From Fragilariopsis cylindrus CCMP1102 (Eukaryota > Bacillariophyta > Bacillariophyceae > Bacillariales > Bacillariaceae): 30,461 bases of DNA. Under the pieces are notes generated by a model. That model did not search any database. It worked only from the letters and a program-made list of their open reading frames with translations, and was not told the DNA's origin. Where the stretch lies: assembly GCA_900095095.1 (NCBI GenBank), contig FMBT01000641.1, positions 1-30,461 on the forward strand. The letters run 5' to 3'. The translations under genes were made by a program, and so were the position numbers. Below are positions 9,678-18,840 of this stretch, in pieces. How positions within the stretch are numbered: the stretch's first letter is position 1; each line of letters starts with the position of its first letter.

Positions 9678-10486
9678 GATTGATGTTTGATGAAGCCTAC
9701 CTCGAGGAGAAGAAAATGATAAAGAATCGGAAGAACGCTTGGAAGTGTACCGTAATAAGTCGTCGTCGTCGTCCTCGGTGTTTTCCTACAGTGAAATTAT
9801 ATATTTGGTTGCCTTCGTCGACTCTCTTCGATCTTCGATTGATTGATTGATTGATTGTCTTTCACAAAATACACTTTTACCGGTACAAGTATTTGATTAT
9901 TTCTTGATGTCGAATGAATGAATGAATGAAATCGAATGAATCAATCTTTTGTTAGCGCCATCCACGCGTCGTGTACTAAAGTGATGCTCAACGCGTGACG
10001 TCATTCGTGTTTACGCGGGTGGGATGGGAGAAATTAAAACATTTAGTGAAAAATATTTTGACTAAAAGCGATTTTTTTTTTTTCACAAAAAAACTTGAAA
10101 AAAGCAAGATCCAATCACGCATCATACTTATTTACTTTTTACACATGAGAAACCGTTGAGAGGAATTCTCCTTGGTACAAAGAAGACCAAACCAAACCAA
10201 AAAAAGCTCGGTGGTCGTCGGAGACACTCACGATTTCCAGTTCTTTTGTCGTATATGATTGAAATTCCATTTCGATAGGGAGAGATGTACAGTTTCAGAA
10301 TATTGTAGGACGGCAAAACGCATTGTATATTATACTACTATACAAATAGTAGGAACTTTTCCTTATCTTTTTTTTATAGTTTTGTCTTGTTTTCATAAAT
10401 CAATCAATCAATCTTAACGATCGGAAGTGAGAGAGAAGTTGTTTCATTACCATTACTTCTTGTTATACCATCTATCTTCGATAATC
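9678..10486. promoter_or_regulatory. Divergent promoter region with CRE-type palindrome and simple repeats
   Basis: About 800 bp between the divergently transcribed epimerase and SIM-protein genes. It contains (GATT)n at 9837-9857, (GAAT)n at 9912-9928, and a perfect TGACGTCA palindrome at 9996-10003 inside a CG-rich stretch. TGACGT-type elements are known bZIP sites and are the CO2/cAMP-responsive elements described in diatoms. Function here is inferred from the motif only. Confidence 0.45.
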
Positions 10487-11065
10487 ATGGCGTCAATGAG
10501 AAATAATAATAGTAATAAAAGTCTCGTGGATTCTCAGGGTGGATTGTTCGATGAAGACGTTCATCCACTGGAGCGAGCTGTGGCGATGATTCAAGACAAT
10601 AATAATCATCGTTCCTATAGATTTGGTTCTCATAGGTTTACAGATAAAGAACCAGAACGAAAAAGGCACCGATACCTTACTTCTAAGCAGCAGCAACAAC
10701 AAAGACTGCTACGTAAAGAGAATGACGCATTTTTAAATGATGATGATGATGATCATAGATCTGGAAGTGCTATAGCATCAGCATCAAGACCTTTGATGAT
10801 GAGAGCAGCACCGATATCATTTGGTAGTGGTGGTGTAAAAAGAAAGTCAGCGGCAACATCAACATCCACAAGAACAAGAACGAATTTCATCAGGACTAAG
10901 AAGGCCACAGACACTACAGGAACATCATCATCATTATTAGGTACCATCACGCGTGCTGTTACTCCATTGACATCAGGTAGAAATTCACGTACAAGAGAAG
11001 CATTATGTCAAAGTGATAGTCGTAATTTTGCTAAAGCATTAGCAGGAGGCGATGACGTCGACGAC

Positions 11066-11097
<32 letters not shown>

Positions 11098-12941
11098 CAG
11101 GAACAAATTTTTATCAAAACGGTCGATGATTCTTAATCAGGGACTGAAATCGATGAAGAAGAAAGATGGCAGTGGTAGTGGTAGTGGTTGTGGTGGCGTC
11201 AACGGCGACGGTGTCGATAACGATATTCCTCAAAGACGAACTTCATCGATTGTAAGTCGTGTAAGAAAAGCTGAAAATCGTCCTAAACCAAATCGTGATA
11301 TTACGAGCTTGTTACAAGAAAGCCCAAGAAATACGAGTGATAACATTCAGTATGGTGGAACGAACAACTGGAACCCACCGAATGGTTCACGATGCAGTGA
11401 TCAACAAAACACACGTAGTAGCTCTACTCGTGTTAACTCTACTGGTGGCAGAGCAACTTATGGTACATTATCTTCATCTCTGTCACAAAAAAGCACAAGT
11501 AGAACACGCTCTGCGCGTCGCAAAGCTAATCGTGATATTACGAGCTTGTTACAAGAAAGCCCAAGAAATACGGGCCCATCTAGGAGAGATAGTACAGCAC
11601 TGGAAATCATCGATATCACAAACAGCGATAGCGACAATGATGATGATAAAGTTGTGGAGGATAGTCAGATCATAGAGGTAGGTTCTTGTTTTCCTTTTCT
11701 TGTCGCTTCAATCAGATTTTCTTCTTTCTTTATCAACAACCTGATGTTGCCGTGTCTCTCTTTATTTACTCCTGAATTTTTAGTTCACCTTAAAGCGTCT
11801 TGCTATAAACTATCGAGTACGTAATCAACAAGATCATCAACCCATGATAAAATATGATCTTGAATCGAATGCAATGATTCTTAGTTTTAATAAATCGAAG
11901 GTAGATGTAACTAAAGGCCGTACAGAAATCTTTATTGGTATGATAGATGTACAAGGAACGTTCTATTTTGGAATGAATGACGCAACCATGCAGAATTACA
12001 TCGATCTAGACCTGGACAGCTTTATCTACTTGCGTGCAGAGGTTGAGCGCCCAGGTGCAAGAGATAGAAAGCAGGCGTTTCATTTTGAACTTGAATTTGA
12101 AGAAAATGGACATCTTCTTGAGTTGCTCAAGGCCGTTGAGGAAAGTGGCCTCTTCGTTCCAAGTCAGACGCAACCTAGAGATATTGAATTTAATGCAAAA
12201 GCATTGATCAAAGACTCATGTAGGAAATATAAATTAAGAAGCCAAGCAACTGCACAAACAACTCAGAGTATAAACAAAGATTCGACGCCCATGGCAATGG
12301 ATACTACCTCTGTTTCGACTTCAAATACTATGTCACAAAAATCATCCATCAGCGAGTCGCCTCCAGAGAGAGCAAAAATAGTTCAGGGGCAATCGATTGA
12401 GAACAGCAATGGTCCAAAAGGTACGAGTGCGTGATGTGTTTTCGTGATGATTGTATACATTTTATTTTCTATATGTAACGCTCTTTCGATCATTCCAAAA
12501 AGTTGGTTCATTCGGATCCTGTTGCTCATTTTCGTTTGCATTTTCTTTTCTGAATTGTGATAAATCAAATTTATGTACCATTACTTTTCAGTGAGTAGTA
12601 AAGAAGTTTTAGACCTACGAGAGGAAATCAAACGCCTTAAAGAATCTAAAAAGAGGGCAAAGAAGGAAAATAAACGTCTTAAGGAATCAGAAAAGATGGC
12701 AAAGGAGGAATTCAAACGAGCACAAAAAATCCTACTGCAGGCCGGTGCTATTATTGTCGACGAAATCAACGACGGCGACAACCATCCTAAAAAAGGAACA
12801 AAACCGACGACACGTTCGCTACTTGTGGCACAGGAACTCCGCAATAAGAACGAAGGATTGGAAGGTCAATTAAAAAACTTTGAAGAAGGAATTGACAAAG
12901 CAAAGAAAGTCCTCGAGCAGGCATGGGCTATCGTAATCTGA
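10487..12941 (+). CDS. Large disordered protein with SUMO-interaction-type motif, three exons
   Basis: Three exons, 10487-11677, 11784-12420 and 12592-12941, join in frame (introns of 106 and 171 nt: GAG|GTAGGT ... TTTAG, and AAAG|GTACGA ... TTCAG) to give 725 residues. I prefer the ATG at 10487 (ATCATGGCG) to the one at 10427. Exon 1 is disordered: a Gln run, a 13-plus Asp run (near 11060), and basic Ser/Arg stretches. The 15-residue motif NRDITSLLQESPRNT occurs twice (269-283 and 348-362). Near the exon end IIDIT followed by SDSDNDDD (374-387) is a classical SUMO-interaction motif, and SQIIE follows just before the splice. Exon 2 encodes a strand-rich globular region of about 125 residues ending in a helix (HLLELLKAVEESGLF), possibly PH-like. 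Exon 3 is a charged coiled coil followed by an Ala/Lys-rich helix. The layout recalls nuclear SUMO-pathway scaffolds, but no enzyme domain is visible and no family is assigned. Confidence 0.75.
11291..11572 (+). repeat. Perfect 45-nt direct duplication inside the SIM-protein gene
   Basis: Bases 11291-11335 and 11528-11572 are identical over 45 nt, including all silent positions, and encode the same 15 residues in frame. The flanks do not match, so it is a discrete short duplication with 192 nt between copies. Confidence 0.95.
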
Positions 12942-13670
12942 AGATTAAGGCATGCTATAGTTACAATGATGTATTGTTTTAACTATTGTATATCTTGTAG
13001 CTTTGATGTCCCATCTATATATATATATATATGAGACGATTGATATGCAAATTACGGAATAAAAAGTGATAATATACGTGTGGAGGATCGTGAAATAAGT
13101 AAAGCAACAACTATTTTCTTACTTGCCGTTATTGTTGGTCTGGAAGAAGCGGTGGTCGATCGTAAAGACAGCGACAGAGACCTCCAGTTATACTTGGGAA
13201 ACATCAGTATATAAACCATAACAAGATAAATGAAATAGAACAAGTATTAGATCCCAAAAACGATGCAAATGTGCTAGAGCTGTACGAGCGTAATCTCACA
13301 TAGTAAAAGCTACTCGTTACTTCATTCCGCGATGAATATTTGTACTTTAGAAATGGAAATTAGGATCTATTTTCACAATGCTACTTGTATGCGTGCCTAT
13401 TTTCAATTTCCTAACTACAATTACCAACAAGATATGGTGTTAATAAATGCACTTAGTTGTTGTTTTGCCTTGTATATGTATGTGTATAAAAACAATAGAC
13501 CTGCTTTGTTTCGAGTCTTCCTCCGAAATATTCTCGTTATAATATGATATAAATATAGTCCCCAGCAGGTAAAAGTAACGTCTCTCTCTCTCTCTCTCTC
13601 TCTCGAACATCCTTTTCTTTTTCTCGTTTCTCCTCGTTTTGTTATTGTTGTTGTTTTACTTCCTTCGTAT
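12942..13670. other. Convergent intergenic region with microsatellites
   Basis: The 3' flanks of two convergent genes. It holds a (TA)n run at about 13015-13032 and (TC)n at 13581-13604. An open frame without an ATG at about 13041-13216 (plus) includes a hydrophobic IFLLAVIVGLEEAVV segment; I have no evidence that it is expressed. No RNA gene is seen. Confidence 0.5.
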
Positions 13671-14924
13671 CTATAGCGCAACAGGACGCAGATAATTCTT
13701 CCAAAGCTCGAATAGATACTCTCTACTACCATCAACGTCAAGGCCAACCTTTTGAAGACGTTCACGAAGTGATGTCACATCAAATTCGTCTGCATCTTCT
13801 ATAGTTCCATTGCCATCATTGACAACGGATGAATATTTCTTACGTCCGGAAGAAGAAGAGGTTGCATATACCAATAATTCCACAAGAAGATCATTGGATT
13901 CCTTTAATTTTGACCACTCATCTTTAGATTCAATTACGGGTTTAGAGTCTTTGATATACATGTTCATTGCAGCTTCCTTTAACAATGCACATGAATGTGA
14001 ATCTGCAAATAGCAACAATGCAGCAACATTGGACGGAACAAGGAATCTTTCTATTAACATTGATTCCATGTACAATTTCAAATCTTTACAACCAAATCGA
14101 TCAGCAATAATGAAGATCGACTTAGCAATTTCTTCATCATCATCGTCATCATCATTGAACTCTGGTTCTTTGCCAGTGTATACAAATTCTAATAGCGTCT
14201 CAAACGCCTTCTCATCTAAGTCTGGAATTGCAACAATGCTGTTACCGTTCCCTTCGTTGTTCGAGGATTCTTCCACTAAAACCAGTTCGTAAAGTTCTTT
14301 AGCTTGTACTGCTAAAACACATTTATGACCATAGAATTCCTTTCCAGTACTTCCAATGATGAACGTAACGTCAGAGGTATTGGCCGAGTTGAATATAGTA
14401 GATAAAACGTCATCGTTGGGAGTAGAATAGGGAAACCAAACGGATCTCTTTTCCGTTCCTACTTGTAGTTCTACCGTAATTGTCAACGTTCCGTCTTTGT
14501 TGCAATTATATTTTATGATGTCATCTCGTTTGGCAAAAGTATTATATCCACGACCATGTCCTTTTCTGTATACGTGAGTATCGTTACCACGTTTTTTAGT
14601 TTTTGTACGAATCATTGCCTTCGCAACTACTGGATCAGTTTTGTCACTATTGCGAGCATAGATAAGGTAAATCGAGACGTATTCGGTATCGGTATTTGAT
14701 TGAATATCACCCCGAGGATAAATCCTTAGTTTCCATAGATGACCATGGGCTTTGATGGTATTTGTTCTGAAATCTTCACCTAACTTATGATTTAAGTTCG
14801 CAAAATCATGGATATGAAATTGCATCTTCTCTATGTTTCCTAAAATTACTTTTGGTTTTCCGTAAGAAGTTTCTCCCGCTAACTTCATCCTCTTCGCAGC
14901 TCTACTATCTGGAGACTCTGCCAT
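13671..14924 (-). CDS. MATH-BTB-BACK protein with SAP-like C-terminus
   Basis: Probably a substrate adaptor for a Cullin-3 ubiquitin ligase, as for SPOP/BPM proteins. I start it at ATG 14924 (MAESPDSRAAKRMK, a short basic N-terminus), giving 417 residues. ATGs at 14996 and 15128 would add low-complexity sequence. Residues about 36-168 form a MATH/TRAF-like beta domain (GHLWKLRIYPRGD, SIYLIYARNSD). Residues 181-290 are BTB (TSDVTFIIG, FYGHKCVLAVQAKELYELV, AFETLLEFVYTGK, AKSIFIIADRFGCKDLKLYME). Residues 292-350 look like BACK helices (VPSNVAALLLFADSHSCALLKEAAMNMY). The final 36 residues, DVTSLRERLQKVGLDVDGSR and onwards, fit the SAP pattern (LR..L...GL.v.GsR..L), a DNA-binding helix-turn-helix. 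A poly-Asp insert sits inside the BTB domain. The SAP-like part is inference from pattern. Confidence 0.9.
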   Translation of the reverse strand: MAESPDSRAAKRMKLAGETSYGKPKVILGNIEKMQFHIHDFANLNHKLGEDFRTNTIKAHGHLWKLRIYPRGDIQSNTDTEYVSIYLIYARNSDKTDPVVAKAMIRTKTKKRGNDTHVYRKGHGRGYNTFAKRDDIIKYNCNKDGTLTITVELQVGTEKRSVWFPYSTPNDDVLSTIFNSANTSDVTFIIGSTGKEFYGHKCVLAVQAKELYELVLVEESSNNEGNGNSIVAIPDLDEKAFETLLEFVYTGKEPEFNDDDDDDEEIAKSIFIIADRFGCKDLKLYMESMLIERFLVPSNVAALLLFADSHSCALLKEAAMNMYIKDSKPVIESKDEWSKLKESNDLLVELLVYATSSSSGRKKYSSVVNDGNGTIEDADEFDVTSLRERLQKVGLDVDGSREYLFELWKNYLRPVAL

Positions 14925-15538
14925 ATTTTCTGTTCTTTTGATGATGTTGTTGTCGTTGTCGTCGCCACTGTTATCCTTCTTTTCTATAATGATCATGTAT
15001 TCCTCTCTTTTTTTCTCTCCTGTACATTTATAATTGCATTCACTGCCTTCAATGTTTTGCGTGACAATCAAGTGTCGTGTGTACTTGTCTACAATTGTGT
15101 TGTGCGTATATGTTGGAGTTGTCAGCACTGGGTCGTCTCTTTCTCTCTTGTACAGTCGTCATGATTCCATTTATTGTGTTCAATTTTTTGGCGTGTACAG
15201 TACACTCTCTTACTTCTGTCGTACTGGTTGTGCGATTTGTTGGAGTAGTTGTCAACCATGGGTCGGGTTCGAGTGTTACGTGTCACGGTAGGTTGTGAAA
15301 TGTGAAATCCGTGAAAATTTCAAAAAAAAAGAGTGTATCAATCATGCACGACAGATCTAATGATTTCGATCACGCGAAACCGTGCGTTGAAGCATAGCAG
15401 GGCTTATGTTTTGTTCCGACGGAGCCACAGACAATCACATTACTATTTCTCGACAACTTTTCAAACGCTTGCCATATTGATATACTTTTAAAGTCTACTA
15501 CTATTACTACATCTCGCAATATCGAAAGTAATTAATTT
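14925..15538. other. Divergent intergenic region
   Basis: Separates the MATH-BTB gene (minus) from the small acidic gene (plus). The part up to 15128 is open in the MATH-BTB frame and is more likely 5' UTR than coding: it has Lys/Asp/Asn-rich content and a second ATG. The rest shows no coding or RNA feature. Confidence 0.45.
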
Positions 15539-16027
15539 ATGACTAACAGACCAACTCCACAGTATAATATTAGAAGAGCGATAGAGAGAGAGAGAGAGAG
15601 AGAGAAAGAGACCATGACCAAGACAAGCAGTGGTGACGACTCGACGGACAATAAGAATGACAACAACCAAGAATGCAGCAACCTCAAAAATGCGTGTGGT
15701 TCGACCCACCACCGTCCATCTCGTGACGCACTCGTATACCTGCTCCTTCCATTCGTACGGCAAATGAAGTGAGTACCGATCAATTGGGAGCCTACTTTAG
15801 CGAGCGGAAAATGCCATTCTAGCGACAGTTCAAATTCATCGAAAAAGAATTTAAAATGACTTTTCAGGATAAAGATACGTGGTGACGACAATGAAGAAGA
15901 AGTTGGAGCTGTCGAGGATGGGATCCGGGAATTTTACGCGTCCGGGGAGTTGACGACCGAAGTGGAAACAGAGGAAGTGGACGAGCATACCATTCGCATC
16001 GAATCGGTGGAGGTGGCCGATGCCTGA
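15539..16027 (+). CDS. Small acidic protein, two exons, unrecognised
   Basis: Exon 1 (15539-15768) and exon 2 (15868-16027) join in frame across a 99-nt intron (ATGAA|GTGAGT ... TTTTCAG|G), giving 129 residues from the ATG at 15539 or 104 from the ATG at 15614. The second start is attractive because the sequence between them is a (GA)n microsatellite encoding alternating Arg-Glu. The body has a hydrophobic helix (ALVYLLLPFVRQMKIKI) and then an acidic segment rich in Glu and Val ending IRIESVEVADA. The splice sites are canonical and the frame is open across both exons, which supports a real gene. I do not recognise the family. Confidence 0.55.
15583..15605 (+). repeat. (GA)n microsatellite at the 5' end of the small acidic gene
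   Basis: An uninterrupted GA run of about 23 nt, either in the 5' UTR or encoding an Arg-Glu dipeptide repeat depending on which ATG is used. Confidence 0.9.
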
Positions 16028-16638
16028 ATGAATGGTTGAATATATAATTGACCCTTCGCAATGACTTGCGCAACAATGTGAAGACCGACACCGCATTCTT
16101 CGTGGAGAAAATGACGGATACGTTTTAAAAGGATATGCATGAGATGTGAAGTGAAATTGTAGTGATTTATTATATATGTATTAATAATATATTTAGTTTA
16201 GTTAGTTATACAAAAGGGTGTGCGTGAATTTGTGTGTGAACATGGATGTATCTAAGAGCAAAGATCATTTTGGTGATTTTTGATCTGCTCGATTTCTTCT
16301 TTATTTATTTTGTTTGTTTATGTGCTTGTTTCTTCTGGCGATACTTGTTTAAGATACGTAGACAGCGGCGTACGATGTTGTTGTTAAGTGATGATGTATT
16401 ATCTCAACTTTATGTGTCGCATCGTATCGTTCAGTCAATCTCTCTCTCTCTTCCTCCGTTTTTTTTCTTTCTTTCTCGAATACAGCTGCGATCGTCTATT
16501 TAGATTCAGTTTTTCTTTTATTACAAAATAGATATAGACGATGGTGCAAACTTCCCCGATACAACAAAACAAATTGGGGCGAGACAGTGTATTGAATATA
16601 CTGTGTTGTGTTGTGTCGATCGATATTATATTATACAT
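16028..16638. other. Convergent intergenic region
   Basis: 3' flanks of the small acidic gene and the ABHD17-type gene. AT-rich, with TTAG-type repeats near 16195-16207 and a TC run at about 16440-16451. Open frames here are short and low-complexity. Nothing else is seen. Confidence 0.5.
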
Positions 16639-18215
16639 TTAATCTAATGATTCCATAAATGAACGAAGCCGTCCAACGTACTCCATTAATTTACCAGGAC
16701 CTTCTGTTATATCATTATGACCACGATCCGGTACCCACCATGGATCTCTTTTAAAATGGTGTGGTACCGCCTGATGCATGGATGTACCATGTGTGATATC
16801 CACTTCTTCATCTAATCGACCATGAATGACCATCACAGGACATTTCGTTTTACGTACACGATCAATATTTGGATATACATCCAAACATGCTAATGCACTG
16901 TTATGTTATGTTATTGTGTAAGATAAAAGAGAATGCACAAAAAAGATAGGAAAATGGGAAGAGAGTAAAATGGAATGTGTGAGATACTTGATGCAAGAAC
17001 ATGAATATGGATTGAGCCACACACCGCCACTGATTGATAGATATAGATATAATAATGTAATCTATAAATGATAATAAAACGTACCGACTGGGTGTTAATA
17101 CTCTCATACCAGACATGAATGGACTGTGAAGTATCATCCCACCTAATCCTTCAATTTTTTGTGATAAGCGACAACATGGTCCCGATCCCACCGATTGTCC
17201 ATAGAGGATAATTCGTGACTGGTCACCAAAACAGACATGTTCGAGTGTCCATTCATACACACCCGCTATATCCGTATAGGTATTGGATTCCATCGCAGTT
17301 CCACCGGATTCACCATACCCACTATAATCGTAAGAGACAACATTGCATTCTAAACTATTTGATAATATTGCTTGGAGTGGATACATGGCACCAATATCAG
17401 TGGCATTGCCATGACTATAAATAATGGTCATTGTTTTTTTGCCTTGTGATGTTGTTTCTAAATTTGTGGGTGGTACTTTATATACAATTGCTGCACAATG
17501 TGATGTTGACTGTGCAACTTTTTTTTCTTTGGCTTTCGCCCTGGATGATTTTGTTTTGGGGGCTGCTGATGATTCTAATTCTGATTCTGATTTTGGAGAC
17601 GATGTCGTTGTTGAGTTCTTATTTTATATTTTTACCGGTGGGAATTTTCACAGCATCGACTGTACCACCATTATGAAATCGTGGTGGTTGTAATCTTGGA
17701 TCTAATACTAATTTATAGGATATACCATTCGCTGCATCTTTCGTATCACGTACATTCCGTTTCTTACCACGGATCCGCAATGCTCGTGCTTGATCCGTAA
17801 ATTGTTGTGCGGGTGAACGAACTTTTTCTTTGGATTGTCCTTCTCTTGCTTGATAGGTACCATCTGTCACGACCTCCACACCAGTACTAGCATCTATTCC
17901 ATTTCCATTATTTCCATCACCTCTGTCTATTACTTCTCCTCCAGTAACAGCATTTGCAGTTCCGGTGCCTTTTTTCTTTTTATTCTCATTCTCATCATTC
18001 TCATCATCGTCGTCGTCGTCATCGTCGTCATCGTCGTCGTCATCATCATTTAATGGAGGTAATAGATTACCATCTTTGTCGAAGCGTTCAAATTTATATA
18101 ATGGTGGATCCGGTGGAAAAAATAATAATGCACCAGCCACTGTTCCTTTACTAAATCCACTTTGGACCCATAAACAAAATATTGCGGATATCACCGTTGG
18201 ACAACAACAACACAT
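16639..18215 (-). CDS. ABHD17-type alpha/beta hydrolase (protein depalmitoylase), three exons
   Basis: The family removes palmitate from membrane-anchored proteins such as Ras. The start at 18215 gives MCCCCP, a Cys cluster like the palmitoylated N-terminus of ABHD17, then LLFFPPDPPLYKF matching its PP-P-Y motif. Exons are 18215-17636, about 17586-17085 and 16897-16639, giving 446 residues. Intron 1 (GTAAAA donor at 17635) is about 49 nt and has several in-phase acceptors; intron 2 is 187 nt (CG|GTACGT ... AACAG|T). The catalytic triad is Ser325 in GQSVGS, Asp390 in HGRLDEE and His421 in RGHNDI. The Ser-Asp spacing of 65 matches my recollection of the human protein. IYSHGNATDIG forms the oxyanion region. 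The protein is longer than the roughly 300-residue family norm because of a linker with about 15 Asp, then Gly/Asn and Ser/Glu/Lys stretches. Membrane association through the Cys cluster is likely. Confidence 0.9.
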
Positions 18216-18840
18216 AGTGTAGTGAAGTACTGTACTGTAGTAGATGAATTTGAATTTGAATTTGAATTCGAATTTGAATTCGTTCGTGCAAAGTTGTGTT
18301 GTTGTTTCCTTCCTCTCGGACGGGATGGGCGATCTATCGATCTCTTTATCTGCTTCTTTTCCCCCAACAAAAGAACTCTGCAATGTCACTCCCCTTATAG
18401 TATTGGCCACAAAGATATACAATACTACAAGCTACTATCGTAAGCAGATGAATTAATTGAATGGTAGTAAGCAAAGGGTGGGCTTACAGTATTGGCGTGT
18501 GGACAATTAATATATCTGACAAGTAAGTAAGGAGTGATCGATGAATGAATCAATGCACGAGGCACTCCTCCGCTACTTCGTTTGTTTGTTTGTTGAAGGC
18601 TAACTCGAGCGTGTTGCACCACAAAAACAGGGCAGTTTGTCTTTGGCAATGCGCCTAAGTAAATGTGTATTGCTGTTTTATGCATGGTGTCGTCATGACA
18701 TGAATGTGTGTGATGGAATGAAATAATAGCAACGGCTAAAATTAACGATAATCCTACTCCAGTACAGTACACTGTAAGCTTGTGCGTGCGCGCATGAAAG
18801 GAAAAATGAAGAATATGGCTGCCTGTTCGCCGACCGGAAT
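18216..18840. other. 5' flank of the ABHD17-type gene
   Basis: Contains a GAATTT-type hexanucleotide repeat (about 18245-18283) just upstream of the start, so it probably lies in the 5' UTR or promoter. CpG frequency is ordinary. A 182-codon minus-strand frame (18425-18973) has no recognisable domain and is probably chance. Confidence 0.5.

Noticed and set aside
13810-14292. 160-codon plus-strand frame inside the MATH-BTB gene
   Set aside because: Antisense shadow of a well-conserved BTB/BACK coding region.
15255-15290. GGGTTCGAGT resembling a tRNA B box
   Set aside because: No matching A box, acceptor stem or cloverleaf around it.
17600-17640. A frameshift in the ABHD17-type gene
   Set aside because: First read as a one-base error, but a 49-70 nt GT-AG intron restores the frame without any change.
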